From the NCBI GenBank assembly GCA_013339895.1, contig JABACO010000008.1, forward strand, positions 6,216,354-6,280,353: DNA of 64,000 nucleotides, read 5' to 3'. Both the position numbers and the translations under genes were made by a program. This document shows, piece after piece, positions 52,568 to 64,000 of this stretch. The number at the start of each line of letters is the position of its first letter. Positions within the stretch are counted from its first letter, which is position 1. Origin of the DNA: Ephydatia muelleri. Lineage: Eukaryota > Porifera > Demospongiae > Spongillida > Spongillidae. The notes beneath the pieces were generated by a model. It was not told where the DNA came from. It did not search any database and saw only the letters and a list, made by a program, of their open reading frames with translations.

Positions 52568-54473
52568 CCTCCGCATAACATCCTGCGTACATGTATGCTC
52601 ACACACCAATAGTAGATTGGCTTCATGGGTGTGATTTTCAGTCCTTATACTTTTAAAATGACACCAAAGCGGTGCTTCCATTTGTCCTGTAAGTTGGTGC
52701 ACTGGAGCATATACATGTATAATCCGTCAGAGAGACGCACATGACATACAAACTGCACTTGGCCTTTTCGGGGGATCGTTGGGTCGGTCCTCAAATCAGT
52801 CACTGGTATATAGTATATCTCATTGCCAACTCATTCGCAGATAGGTAATTCGAAATGGTGACAGTGGCAATACTATTAGCCACGCTGATGTTTTACCGTC
52901 AATTAAGCGCTGTAATGCCCGCTTCTTCGTCGCATTCAGGGTGGTACGAATAATGCGGGTGCTTGGCTGTCTGGTCATAATGTTTACGGTTGTAATGAAT
53001 ACAGGATATTGCCGTAGGATTGGATAGAGCAGGAAGGCAGCCGGCATGTGGATACAGTTCAACAACTTTGCTTAATTTGCTAATACGTTCTGTCCACTCC
53101 TGGACTGAACCAATCGACCATTGTCATCGAATTGAAGCAGGCACAATTAATTGTTAATTCGAATTTGATGTGTGGCAGTACGCTGAACCCATTTCACGGG
53201 ACAGCTCCACCATTTTACTGCCATTACTGGAACAAATGGTACAGATGTACAAGGTCAGATTAAGGTCAAGGTAGCGCAGCATTAATTAGTTCGAAATGCC
53301 TGCTGAAAGAGTGGGTTGCAAGACTGATTATTAAGCCAAGTGCGTTTTGCCATGCAAACGGGCTATATACTAAGCGAGCTCGTTACAAAAAACCAAAATG
53401 GTTACTCCCTGAACTACTGTAACAGGTACGTTACCAGTGTGAAAGAACTCTCTTTTTTTTATGTGCTCTGCATGCATGGCGTTCAGTTGCACAGCAGTGT
53501 TAGGACTCTTCGTGTATAGTGACATGTTCATGCGTGTGCACGCACGTTCTGATTATACACATTTTATATACCTTTGTGCTGTGGCGCCTGTATGCACTAA
53601 CACCAATGAGACCAAGCATGTAGGCAGGCAGTATAAGCGACCTCGCTACCAAGAACATGCAGAAATCAAAGTTAGTTGCAGCCAGAGAAACCACTATGAC
53701 ATCATTCAGGCATGGTTGGCTTTCTGTTTGTTTGTTTGCTTTGTTGTAAGCAATCTCTCGTGATGAGCAGATTAATAATACCTGTATCCTTCCGCGATAT
53801 CCACTCGCGGCAAAGAAGTGAAACAAACCATGTGCTATGAGTATGCGTGCACGTGTGCATGGAGCAAGTGACTGCAGACTGCAGTATGCTAAAAGCAAGC
53901 AAACAACAACGCACAGTCCTGTTAACAACTGTTTTACGCAAAATATGCTTTCAGATGGCCGGGGAATCTGTAATTGCAAAATGCATAGCAAACTAACACA
54001 ATGCTCTGCGTAACAGGTCTGTACATTGTTTGCGTTAACTTCTTTTAGCCATCCAATCCTATACACCCAAATCCCTTTCCTGATAAATGAGGTAAATGTT
54101 GGCAAGAAAGTTGCTGCCTTACTCTTGAGGCAACTTAAGTGACCTACATGCAAGATATCCGACGAGGTCGCGGGATTTGAGGCCTGCTCCTTAATTGAAA
54201 AGCACATCTCACATGAACCTTAGCCGCACAATGATAATTTTACCTCAAATTTAAATACACCAGCAGGAAACCGAAGTTCACTTCGATCAGACACGCATGT
54301 ACACAAATGATAATTGCATATCTGCTAGTATGCTATAAGCAGTCCGGAGTACTCGAAGGTGTGGTAATCTGTAGACAAAAGTTTATCCTTTGATGTTTGG
54401 GCACGGCATTTGTTTGGCTTCGTCACAGCTCTACTGATATGTTAACCCCGGTGTCATTAAGCCAGTACACAGA
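52568..54473. other. Spacer before the SRCR gene, possible lone exon
   Basis: A minus-strand frame at about 52640-52830 (YYIPVTDLRTDPTIPRKGQV, FVCHVRLSDG) is Cys-containing and could be an extracellular-domain exon, but no partner exon was found. The frame at 53500-54207 shows no domain. No repeat structure is obvious. Confidence 0.25.
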
Positions 54474-57400
54474 ATGACGTCGCTCTTGGCTTTCCCACTC
54501 GTATTGTACCTAGGTAAGTTACAGAGGCGTTAAAGAACGAAGCAGCATAAAACGTATCTGTTTCTTTCTAACGGGTGTTCGTTGGAACGATTGGGATATC
54601 CCCAAATTAGTTTGTTGGAGCACTTTAGAGGCTGTGACCGCCGTGTGTCCGGTAGATCAAGGAGAGCAGTGTAAGGATGACGAAGGCGCGTGTTCCGCTT
54701 ACCTCTCCGACGAAGGACTCGTAAAAACAGCCGGGACGTGCGTTGGGGGCCGTTGCCGCTGCGGCTCCGCTACTGACGGGGACTGGGACCCGTGTACCTG
54801 TTTACGTAAGTACATGTATAGGGCGGGAGGTGGTGTGTGAGGGCGTTGGAAGGAATCGGTCTCTTTCTATATCAGCTGCGCATGCAAAGATACGCGATAG
54901 TCCCACGAACGAACGCAAACAACAACAAGCACATGCACACTTTGGACTCGCATGGACGTCACAATGAAGCTCGCGGTATCGGATACAGTACGCTTATGAT
55001 TACGTCAGAGATCATTGTCTGTAAAATGATTGCATGATATACACAGCATGATGAGAGGCCAATTTCCAGTGTGTAAGGAATGTGTAGTTTTGCTAACCAC
55101 ATGCCCTGGTATGAGACGGAGGTACTATAATATACCGAATTTCCATGGTAACGACGTGGACAATTGGATAATTAACAAATGAATTTATTCAAGTTGATTG
55201 ATGCATTCGGGTGAAGTTGATTTGGGACAATAAACACAACGCGATAGTATATGCAAGATGATGATGACTAATTTGATGAGTCAGTCAGTGTGCTACAATG
55301 TATCATTTGCAAACTCCGTATGCACATACTGTACCCCCTCCAACATTCCACTTGCACAGCTATCATAGGCGACTGTCACATTGAGAAGAACTCCCTCAAT
55401 GCTGTCGGGGTGCCGATGGAAACAGCATGGGCTGGCCCGCTGTACAGCTGCACGCCCATCGGCAGCAGCGTGAACTGCCGCCACGAGGTGCACGTGATCT
55501 CAAACCACGACGCCGGGCCGTCGTCGGTAGTCTCTGTGTCCTTAACGATGGACGGCACGAGTAGCAGCAGCAAGCCAGTAGTGCTTGTCCTCATGAACTT
55601 CAAGCCCATTCACTGGGTGCTCGAGATCCCTGATGATGTACCCGTCCGCCAAGTGGTACTTGTAAGTTCATACATTTTGTTTCGGGCTGCTACATACATA
55701 GCTGTTAAAATTTAGATTTGCTATAGTAAGGTTTAAGCGTAATCATGCCATTATCGTATCGATATATCTATCCATTCTGGATTTAGACTGGCCAAAGTCC
55801 CTGGGGCGCCAATGTTACTTACACGCGCAGCGAAGTGGAAACGGTTTCGATCACGAAGACCTCGCTGTTGTTCGGATACGGCCCGGATAGCGGCACTCCG
55901 CAAGCGCTAAACTACATTCAACAGTGCTTTGGTCCGATCGCATCGTTTTCTGGGGTATTTTTTTCGAAAGGGTGGACACTGAATATAAACAGATCGCAAT
56001 CGAATCAAGGTACTGAACAATGTACACTAAAGTCTCACATATGTGAGCGTGCATACACACACAGTATACACATGCACCGTGCATACATTCTATTTATACG
56101 CAGCATACTTTGAACGTGGTAGTATTCCGATATACTTTTGTGCATTGCAGATGGATGTGAGGTTCCAAGCGACACTCAATATCAGCCATCGGACGTACAA
56201 TGCGCAACGGAAATTGCTACCCCCATCTCACTAACCCCGTCCTCGCCTCCAGCTATCCCTCTAGGTAAGAGATGCATGAGTGGTATGTGGCCGAGGGCCT
56301 CTTCTGTAAACAAATGTGATTGATTCAGTGGTAGCGCTGCATACAGGTCACATGATTAAAATTTCATGGGGCACGTGAACACTGCACGTCATGTACAAGT
56401 ATACCTGTTAATGTACATATGGAAGCAGAGACCTTGCGCATACATTATAAAATTTCCAGTACGCGCAATATATAGAAATAAATTGAAATCTTGAAACAAC
56501 ATGCGTTAGGTCCCCTTTTTGCGGAACGATCCCATCTAGAGAATATATTATAAAAAGCAAGCATTCATACAGGTGATGTGTGGCACGTGCGCATAGATAC
56601 ATGTACATGCATAAGCATCACTTCCATGCGACACTGATAGCTAAAAATAATAATTGAATTACACATCTGCTGCGTTTCGTGACAATTCATAGAGATTGGA
56701 TGGGGAGGGGTGCAGACCTGTAGGATGAAAAACAACAACACGCAAATGTTGTCACGCATCACTTGCTGCACAAAGATGTTATGGCTATTGTGAATTTAAC
56801 TAGCAATACCAATATACCATTTATGTTTTGTCGTTTTAAGATTCTCAAAAGCCACTCTGCAAATCATATATGTGATTTGCTGATCATGAGTCTAAGTAAA
56901 TACTACTCTCTCTGGTTCTCTCCGGCTCCCTCTGATTCTCTCCGGTTCTCTCCGGCTCTCTCTCTCCCACACCAATCACGTCTTATTACCAATGCATTTA
57001 GAGTGTCATTTATGCAGAACATGCATGCATGAGCATTATTATTATATTTGCGGATTGCTGTAACAATCCATTGCATTGTGCACATGCACGGTTCACACCA
57101 CAAACTTGCGCACATAATTTGATTTGTCTTTGGTGACAGGAACGGTGCGTCTGACCGGAGGAGGTGTCTGCTCGGGCCAGATCCAATTGTTTGCATCTTG
57201 TGCCAAATACCCTGCCCAGTGGCTTCATCTGGCCAGCGGGAACTTTGAAGTTGAGGAAGGGAAGGTAGCATGCCGCCAACTGGGATGTCCTTCAGGAGCG
57301 GTGGCCATTACTAACACTACCACTAGGTGAGCTTGCATGCACCACTTTATTAATGGAACGAATATTATTTAATTATATTTATTAATAGTTGATTAATTAC

Positions 57401-58961
57401 AAAATGCGATTTCATTCATCATTCGATTTCGAACTTTTGGAAACTGGAGAAGGGAGAAAACCTGAGTGAGGAGTGTGAAGTAGGGGGAAGGTCAAGTAAG
57501 ATGAATAGAGGGAAGACTTATTTGATCACAAAGCGCTCCATTCAGTGCACCCTACAATCTGCGATGGACCTTCAGTAGATGTGTATGCTATATAGATTAT
57601 TGGTGTGTCTTTCTTTACCTAATTATAGTTAGTCGCATATTCATTGCGTAGCCATCACCGCCTCCAAATGTATAAACAGTAGGACAAAAACAGGCTATAA
57701 TGATCACACACTGATCCATTCATGTATTTCCATGTACAGTTGTATACGTACACAGAGGACACACACCCAAAACCTGTTCTTGAATTCTTGCGCGAAAACA
57801 AACGCATCCAACCTTTGTCTGCATGTCTTCATTGTATGTGTGTGCGTCTTTCTAGGACCTATGGCAAATACATTGAAACATCATTAGAATGCAACGGATC
57901 AGAAGACCACCTTCTATCATGCACCTCTTCCTCTAATGAGGCGTGCCACTCACAGGACAACTCCACTGTGGAAGTTGTGATTCTCTCTTGCAGCAATGTA
58001 AGTGCATAAATATATGTACTTGCAGCCTTTTGTGTGTGTTCTATTTAGATTAATCCTTTCTATTTAGTTGTACAAATATCTTTTAAAAGAGAATATAGCT
58101 TGCACCTGATTTCATAAATGCTCTGCCCCCAAGAATCTCACGGGAGGTGATGACGGGCAACAGGACGCTACAATTGGTTCTGCAGAGATCACCACATCAC
58201 AATCGAGTCAAGATGCGGGCATAGGGCAGACCAAAAACAGCAATGGCACATACAGTGATATACACGCCACCCAAATGGTGACTACGAGCCTCGCACTCAT
58301 CAGCCCCACATCGACCACGTACAGATCTTCCACACACAGAGGAGCTAACAGTGCAACAAGGATGAGTGCAGTTAATTCTCCTGTTAGTCCAACGACTGCG
58401 CGCGGGTCCGTATACGTCAGCAGCACTGCTGTAAAGAATCCTCGTCCCACCAAAGTACCTACCACAGAACCACCAGGGTACGTTTCGTCGTATAAACAAT
58501 CTACGCCGAGTTCCACGCAGCCGGGGAACACAACCAGGCTCTTAGATAATCTAAACGCCAAGAAGAGGCCACCAACCGCGGACGGCACAGCGTCGGAAGA
58601 AGTTAGCCCGGCGTCCAAATATGTGGCCGGATGTGTAATGGCGCTGATTCTGGCACTGATGGTATTCAGTGCCGTGGGCATGTCCATATACTACCACTCC
58701 AAGCGGCGCCGGGAGCGCCGGGAACGACCAGAAACGGATCCAAACGAAATCCTATCCAGGTCGGAATCAGTGCACACCAACGCCCGCTTGTTCATCGCCG
58801 ACCAAAGGTACGCGGAGGACAACGCGAGCCTCGGGCGTTCGGAGCCGCCGCCCTCCTACCTCTCTGTGGCCGGCGCTGAATCCCCGCCCCCAGCGTACGA
58901 TACCCTCGTTCAACTGCGGCCTGCCATCGTGTTACGTGCTTCTGTTCAAACAGTGGTCTAG
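54474..58961 (+). CDS. Type I membrane receptor with SRCR domain and PPxY cytoplasmic tail
   Basis: Eight exons in perfect phase: 54474-54513, 54629-54805, 55360-55661, 55787-56009, 56151-56264, 57140-57326, 57856-57997 and 58134-58961 (2,013 nt, 670 residues). The signal peptide is MTSLLAFPLVLYL. Exon 2 is a Cys-rich EB/EGF-like module (CPVDQGEQCKDDEGACSA, CRCGSATDGDW). Exons 3-4 form a module I know from many sponge proteins (KPVVLVLMNFKPIHWVLEIP, then LLFGYGPDSGT and CFGPIASFSG). Exons 6-7 make one SRCR domain (GTVRLTGGGVCSGQIQLFA, VACRQLGC, LECNGSEDHLLSC). Exon 8 holds a Ser/Thr/Pro-rich stalk, a membrane helix (YVAGCVMALILALMVFSAVG), a basic stop-transfer and a tail with two PPxY motifs (EPPPSYLS, SPPPAYDT), which bind WW domains such as NEDD4-type ligases. 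Likely a cell-surface or immune-type receptor. Confidence 0.88.
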
Positions 58962-59136
58962 TCATAGAATATGATCATGGGACATTGGTACTTTTATGTA
59001 TAGTGTGATCATAAATATGTACTGTGTAGTGTGCATATATTCATTGTGAAAGACCATATAGTGCAACATTCACTTCAGATTAATGTGTGCTTTGTCTTTA
59101 TTTCAAATTACCGACAGAAACAGCGAAGAACGCATT

Positions 59137-59142
59137 AATAAA
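59137..59142 (+). terminator. Poly(A) signal of the SRCR receptor gene
   Basis: AATAAA 176 bases after the stop codon, followed by a T-rich stretch near 59185. It is the first canonical signal downstream on this strand. Confidence 0.6.
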
Positions 59143-59149
59143 AATGGCC

Positions 59150-61413
59150 GTGCTCTTAGTCATTTATTAATTTAGTGGCTATTTCTCTTTTTTTTTTGCT
59201 GTTGTTACTGTACACCAGTGATGTTTACAAAAGCACAATGTGCTCTTCAGTAACTCAGAATTTGAATGATTTAATGGCGTACTAATTAAGCATAAATGTG
59301 GAAATTGACAGGTGAACAATTGATATGAAATCGTGACCACATTTTCAAAAACAAAGAAGTGTCCACAAATGAACAGGACAGGTCTAAATGACTATAGCTT
59401 TATATTCAAACCAGTTAGTTAATGACTTTGATTAGTCACATGATATAGGCGTTAAACGGTTGAGTAACTAAATTCGAATATTCGAAAATCAAAATTTATC
59501 AAGGCCCTCTGTAATCATCAATATTCAAGTTAGCGAGTAATTTAATAACAACTTTTAATTAGCTAATGGTCACATCCAGTTTGGATTAATGAGTTTTCAA
59601 GTTACTAATTAATACTGAGATATTGAAATTTTATGTTCAGAAGTCTAATTAATTTTGTATAACTGGCAATTGCACTCATTTTATATTTAGAGAATGTAAT
59701 TCAATCACTGAAAATTAAAATTTAATATCAATAGTCAGTTATTAAACCTCATTGTGTGTGGGTTATCAAGTTTGATTGGTTAATAACAACTGTATGACTA
59801 CATGGCAACCTTTGAACTTTATCTATCTCCCTGATGAGGATGAACTGTGGTCCTAAATTATGTTATTAGGGCATTAAGATTATTCTGAGGCATGAATTTT
59901 GTAAAACAAAAATGCAACAATTTTGATAATTGATGTACATTATTTTCAGCTGCCATTCTTATATTATTTATCTCGGTTGAATATTATTTCAGGAAGAGGA
60001 CCGACGTAAGTCCTGTATCGGCGGCATCTACTGAAAAATAATAATCATAGTAGTTTCACATTATTAGTTCATGTTAATTAACATAAAATTCATATTAAAG
60101 ACACTTAGTTTGACTATAATTATTTGCCTGATCATTGCAGTGAATAACCTGCATATTAACTCGTCCTATTCATCTGTGGACACCCTGCTCTATCAAATAT
60201 TATGCATTTTACTATTCCCAATTACGAGTTATATATTGGAGCCAGTGTTTGAAATTTTGAGTTCTTTTACTTTTATGTTTAGTTAGTGAGAATTTATAAC
60301 CGAACGTGTCAAACAGTTTAATACCAATTGACTGAGATTCATGGTTCTTTTCAACATCGCATGTACACGAATATAATCTTAGTACTGGACTTTCTAACTT
60401 GCTAAGCATTCTGTTAATTAATCGGAAAGCGCGCGGACTGATTTGATTTGAACACAGATGCCAGTCAGTCAGAACGACCATAGAGTGTACGCAAACAGCT
60501 TAAAAAAGAGAAGCACAGATGGAAGCAACAGTAGTGAAGCCGTATAGTCACGGTTGTGTATTTTGACACCAGATAAAAGCATGCGCAACAATGCAATTCA
60601 AGCTGCAGAGATATCCTAGTCGTTACAGATCCAAAGAAAAGGGATTTCTTTGAATCTGTTACGACTAACATACAGTATATAAGAATTAATTAAAACTGCA
60701 GGGATTAATGTTGATTAGCATTGTCATTTTGAATTCTTCAACAATACTACATGTGTTATAAATCCTTGGCCTTTCAATAAAATGTTAACACATTATTTTT
60801 CTGGTTAGTAAGAATGTTTCAACAACGATCGTTGGTAAACACATACATGTATCAGCTAACCGGCTCCGCACAGGAGTGGAGAGATAGAAACTGTTATGTG
60901 AATGCACTATCGCAGTAAATTAGACAGAAACTATGCTCTGTCCCAAATGTGTTCGGTTGTACAGCATGCGATCCGTTTGGTTTAAAACAGTTTTGAGCTG
61001 AATTATTTTAAAACAATAAAGATTTTGTGCGGTTTGCTGTGCGGATCAGTGTTTATTTTGTTGTGTTCCAGTCAGGTTTTATTGGGGTTCGTTGACTAGG
61101 TACATGTACATGCAATTTCACTGCTGATTATGTGACATTGCATGTAAGCACACATGCAGCCCGTTCGAAATAAAGAAAAAACAAATCGACTCTGACTGTG
61201 GTATTAAGATGAATTATACAATGCAGTACTAAGGATAGCAATTGCTTATTCGGACGGCACTTCAACAACAGAGGCTAGGCACTCATAAAAATGGCACCTT
61301 GCTTGAACTACATGTAGCCATACTGAAAACCATAAAATTGAACTGCTTCAAAGGTATTTGTACTGATTTGCAGTGAAAAGTGCACATATAAAACAATCGG
61401 ACTGTGAACTGTT
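59150..61413. other. AT-rich intergenic DNA
   Basis: No gene recognised. It includes a strong hairpin at 60619-60668 (listed separately). The open frame at 60071-60286 is a chance AT-rich frame. Confidence 0.35.
60619..60668. repeat. 21-bp stem hairpin
   Basis: GTCGTTACAGATCCAAAGAA and TTCTTTGAATCTGTTACGAC form inverted arms with two mismatches around a loop of about six bases. The size would suit a small foldback element remnant or a small-RNA precursor; nothing else supports either. Confidence 0.6.
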
Positions 61414-62748
61414 CTAATTTCGTTTCTCTTTCTTCTTTGTACCCGCAGCTTTTGCTGCTGTCTCTGATGGCTTCTGCCATTGCAGTGGGTGCCTCATGAA
61501 CATTGGCCACGGAGGAATCACCAGCTGCGCATGCATAGAATGGAGAAGCAAAAATAAATCACAAATATACAGGGTAAGTAACAGTGATACAATGCTGATA
61601 AAATTAGGTTGCATTTTATTGGCAGGGGGACCAAGCAGATGTGAATAAGAATAATTAATTGCTGCAATGTCATTTTGAACAATTGAAGCATTCAAATGCA
61701 CAAGGCGTTATGGATCAAACTCATGTGTGTGACATGATACAATTCGCGTGTGCAGGGTTGCTGTAATATTTCTTATTTCAATGATGGCTAACTTGCAGTT
61801 ATTTTACACGGTGAAAGTATGCGATGATATGCAGAGTTAAAATACAGAGATTACAGTACCTGTAATTGTGAATGAATGATGAAAGTACATGAATGAGGTG
61901 TACTGAGAGCTACAACTATACAGGGGCTAAACAGGCATTAATGGATACCTCAACAATAAAGCTTGGAGCTCTTACAAAGCATCCGAAATTAATATGAGTT
62001 TGGTTAAGTGCGTGGGCAGATCTGAAGCGTGGGCAGATCTGAAGCAAGGGCAGAAGCAAGAAAGCCAACTTTTCCACTAGTGGATAGAGTGCCTCATGTT
62101 TACAGTCAGCAGTGACTGCCTTCGGTTAGCTAGCCGAGAAATAGTCTAGAGATACCAACCCAGGGCTCATGTAGTTGCCGTCTGTGAAAAACAAAGAACA
62201 GTTACACCTTGCTTTTACACTTACAGGTTCTAATTGCACGAAATCGCTTGGTGTCAAACTTATAACAATTTCACGGCAGCAAGCCTGCTATTGTTATGCA
62301 GCACGCATGTGTTTGTAAACTTTCTCGTGAGCATGGTACTGTATGCCAAAAATTACTTTACCTTCTGTAGTTTAGACAAGACTGTCATCTGCAATAAATC
62401 ATTATTGGAACCAGACACCGACAGTTACAATAACAGTACACATTGGTGTAATTTAAGAATAGTTTCTAATGGGGTGTTCCAATCATGCAAAATAGTAATG
62501 TAAATATTATGTTGGCCAGCTATTTACATCAAAGCCCGTCTAGAGCTGGAACTTCATAGTTGAGACAGAATTACATATGGTGAAATCGATGGATTTTGGT
62601 GCCAAAAACATTATTTTGGATGCTATTTAAGACATCGTTTCATGTCACATAAAATGGTGCTCCAGAAAAAAGGATAAGGATGCACTGTTGAAATAACAAG
62701 TTACTACTGCCCATACTGTCTGGATACATGACTAGTAATAAACACATG

Positions 62749-62786
<38 letters not shown>

Positions 62787-63409
62787 AACACACACACATA
62801 CACTAACACACACACAAGCACACAATAACACACACACAAACACACAATAATACACACACAAACACACAATAATACACACACAAACACACAATAATACACA
62901 CACACACACCATTAAAGCGCGACAACTAAATGGGTAAAAGAACATTTACCAGACACGCAAGCAGTACTCCTGCACCAAGGATGTATATTGTCTGTACGAA
63001 CTGCTCGCAGTAGTAACCCCATACAAACCCAACGACCTAGAAAGAGTGTACATTAAATAGATGTGTGGGACGAATATATAGCACTGATCATTTGATGCCA
63101 CTTACTGCAAAGAGGACGATGACGCTCTGATACAGTTTCTCAGCCAATTTTTGACCTTCAAAGTCCTACAATTGCACACGGCAAAACGTTATAGATGGTT
63201 AAAAAGGTCTCAAAACGAACCATCGAAGGGACGGCCTCGGCAACTTCGTTCAAAAAAGGAATACTAGCCAAAAAATTCGCCATTGTTAACAGGAATACAC
63301 TATCTGCGGTTGAAATAATATTCTATTTAAAGCACTTGGGGTTAATATACAGTGTAATAGTCGCGCATATACCTGTACATGCATGAGTAAGGTAAGACTG
63401 TACCTGCAT
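61414..63409 (-). CDS. SPCS1: Signal peptidase complex subunit 1
   Basis: Four exons on the minus strand, all phase 0: 63409-63404 (ATGCAG, a two-codon start exon), 63165-63106 (DFEGQKLAEKLYQSVIVLFA), 63036-62950 (VVGFVWGYYCEQFVQTIYIL, ending LLACL) and 61524-61414 (LVIPPWPMFMRHPLQW, then a Lys-rich tail KKKEKRN and stop). The 87-residue product matches SPCS1: the GQKLAE start, two membrane helices forming a hairpin, IPPWP-RHPL-W and a basic cytosolic tail. It is a small accessory subunit of the ER signal peptidase complex that helps membrane-protein discrimination. The first exon is the least certain part. Its start codon lies 48 bases from that of the divergent DnaJ gene. Confidence 0.88.
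62753..62909. repeat. (CA)n microsatellite, compound
   Basis: Runs of CACACA with regular interruptions of the form AACACACAATAA(C/T)ACACA, in the second intron of SPCS1. Four interrupted units of about 23-26 bp suggest minisatellite-style expansion. Confidence 0.9.
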
Positions 63410-63457
63410 TGATAGATAAAACATAACCTTGCTGCTGTATCTTCAACAACAGGTGCT
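63410..63457. promoter_or_regulatory. Shared 5' region of SPCS1 and the DnaJ gene
   Basis: 48 bases between the divergent start codons. A possible splice acceptor (CTTCAACAACAG at 63441-63452) precedes the DnaJ ATG, so its leader may begin further upstream and overlap the SPCS1 transcript. No TATA box is seen. Confidence 0.5.
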
Positions 63458-63603
63458 ATGAGGGGACTGCTCGTCTGCTGGCTACTGTTGATCCACCTTT
63501 GTTGCCAAGTAGCGTGTGAAGACCTGTACAAGTTACTGGGCGTTTCGAACACTGCCAGTGACAAGGAGATAAAGAATGCGTACAAAAAGCTGGCAAAGTT
63601 TTG
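63458..63603 (+). CDS. ER-targeted DnaJ (J-domain) protein, first coding exon
   Basis: ATG at 63458 begins a signal peptide (MRGLLVCWLLLIHLCCQVAC) directly followed by the start of a J domain (EDLYKLLGVSNTASDKEIKN, then AYKKLAKF). A GTGAGT donor follows 63603 and leaves phase 2. The HPD tripeptide that activates Hsp70 should lie in the next exon, which is outside what I can confirm. A signal peptide immediately before the J domain is the pattern of ER luminal or ER-membrane J proteins (DNAJC16, DNAJB11, DNAJC10 types). An aromatic residue after LAKF would favour a DNAJC16-like protein. The gene runs off the window. Confidence 0.8.
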
Positions 63604-63735
63604 GTGAGTTAAATTCACGCCGCTCGGGAATATGAATGAAGCAACGCGAGTGAAACTGCACTGCTGTCTGTGTCTGTCCGATCTGTTGGCTAGCGAATGT
63701 GATCGTGAATGTGTTTTTGTGGTGTTTTTGTGCGT

Positions 63736-63861
<126 letters not shown>

Positions 63862-64000
63862 ACTTGCTTTACCTGTACTGCTCAGACATAATGGCGTATA
63901 TTACTATTTGGCAGAGCCAAGATACATGTACATGTTAGTAATTCAAACTAACCGGCGATTTGCAATCCTGGATCATTAAATTTACGGCGATTTATTATTG

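Noticed and set aside
52460-52702. Gly/Val-rich minus-strand frame
   Set aside because: It is the translation of the C-rich tract and has no independent support.
53500-54207. 235-codon minus-strand frame
   Set aside because: No domain, no conserved motif and no splice partners; compositionally like flanking non-coding DNA. Kept as unassigned.
59461-60290. AT-rich open frames near 60 kb
   Set aside because: Low-complexity hydrophobic translations with no start context or homology-like motifs.
62640-62945. Long Cys/Val-rich frames over the CA and GT tracts, here and at 63632-63979
   Set aside because: They are translations of dinucleotide repeats, with no start context or domain.

Overview
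The window reads as nuclear DNA of an animal, most likely a marine sponge (Porifera); this is an inference. There is no operon structure, genes are split by GT-AG introns, and the DNA is rich in TACATGTA-type words and microsatellites. The host proteins have a sponge-like flavour: an SRCR receptor with tandem PPxY tails, a receptor tyrosine kinase with a Reeler ectodomain, and a TRAF-like MATH protein. No bacterial or organellar genes were seen.

1-23 kb is a transposon graveyard. It starts with a broken transposase-like ORF (0.5-1.65 kb) and satellite blocks (2.4-4.6 kb). An intact 1,199-codon single-exon ORF on the minus strand (5532-9131) has a D..D..CX2C..HX4H..E layout. A hAT relic (10.6-12.1 kb) is followed by a precisely bounded 3,800-bp Tigger/pogo element (12262-16061) with unusually long 1,051-bp inverted repeats. 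Then come a MATH/TRAF-like pseudogene, a protein-primed-type DNA polymerase fragment, a second older Tigger relic, and a KDZ (Plavaka-like) transposase relic split by introns.

23-29 kb holds a complete BEL/Pao LTR retrotransposon (23111-29226, minus). Its two 189-bp LTRs look identical and it has a 5-bp target duplication, PBS and polypurine tract. Its ORFs carry several frame breaks. It landed inside another coding region, whose two halves can be read on either side.

29-41 kb is AT-rich. Two minisatellite-like arrays share the palindrome TTGAAATTTCAA and flank a head-to-head gene pair at 34.4 kb: an unrecognised multi-exon minus gene, and a plus gene whose first exon encodes 14-residue repeats. 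Downstream of the latter lie exons of a DUF7869-type, transposon-associated protein with frame damage.

42-64 kb is the best host-gene region. A minus-strand Reeler-TM-tyrosine kinase gene (42.8-49.24 kb) has eight exons in perfect phase, but its kinase domain is broken by frameshifts. A Ginger-like integrase relic between palindrome-rich ends follows (49.65-51.85 kb). A complete eight-exon SRCR receptor gene lies at 54474-58961. The signal peptidase subunit SPCS1 (61414-63409, minus) is head to head with an ER-targeted DnaJ gene (63458 onward), 48 bp between start codons, so two ER protein-biogenesis genes may share a promoter. All exon calls are manual, from open frame, splice consensus and phase.
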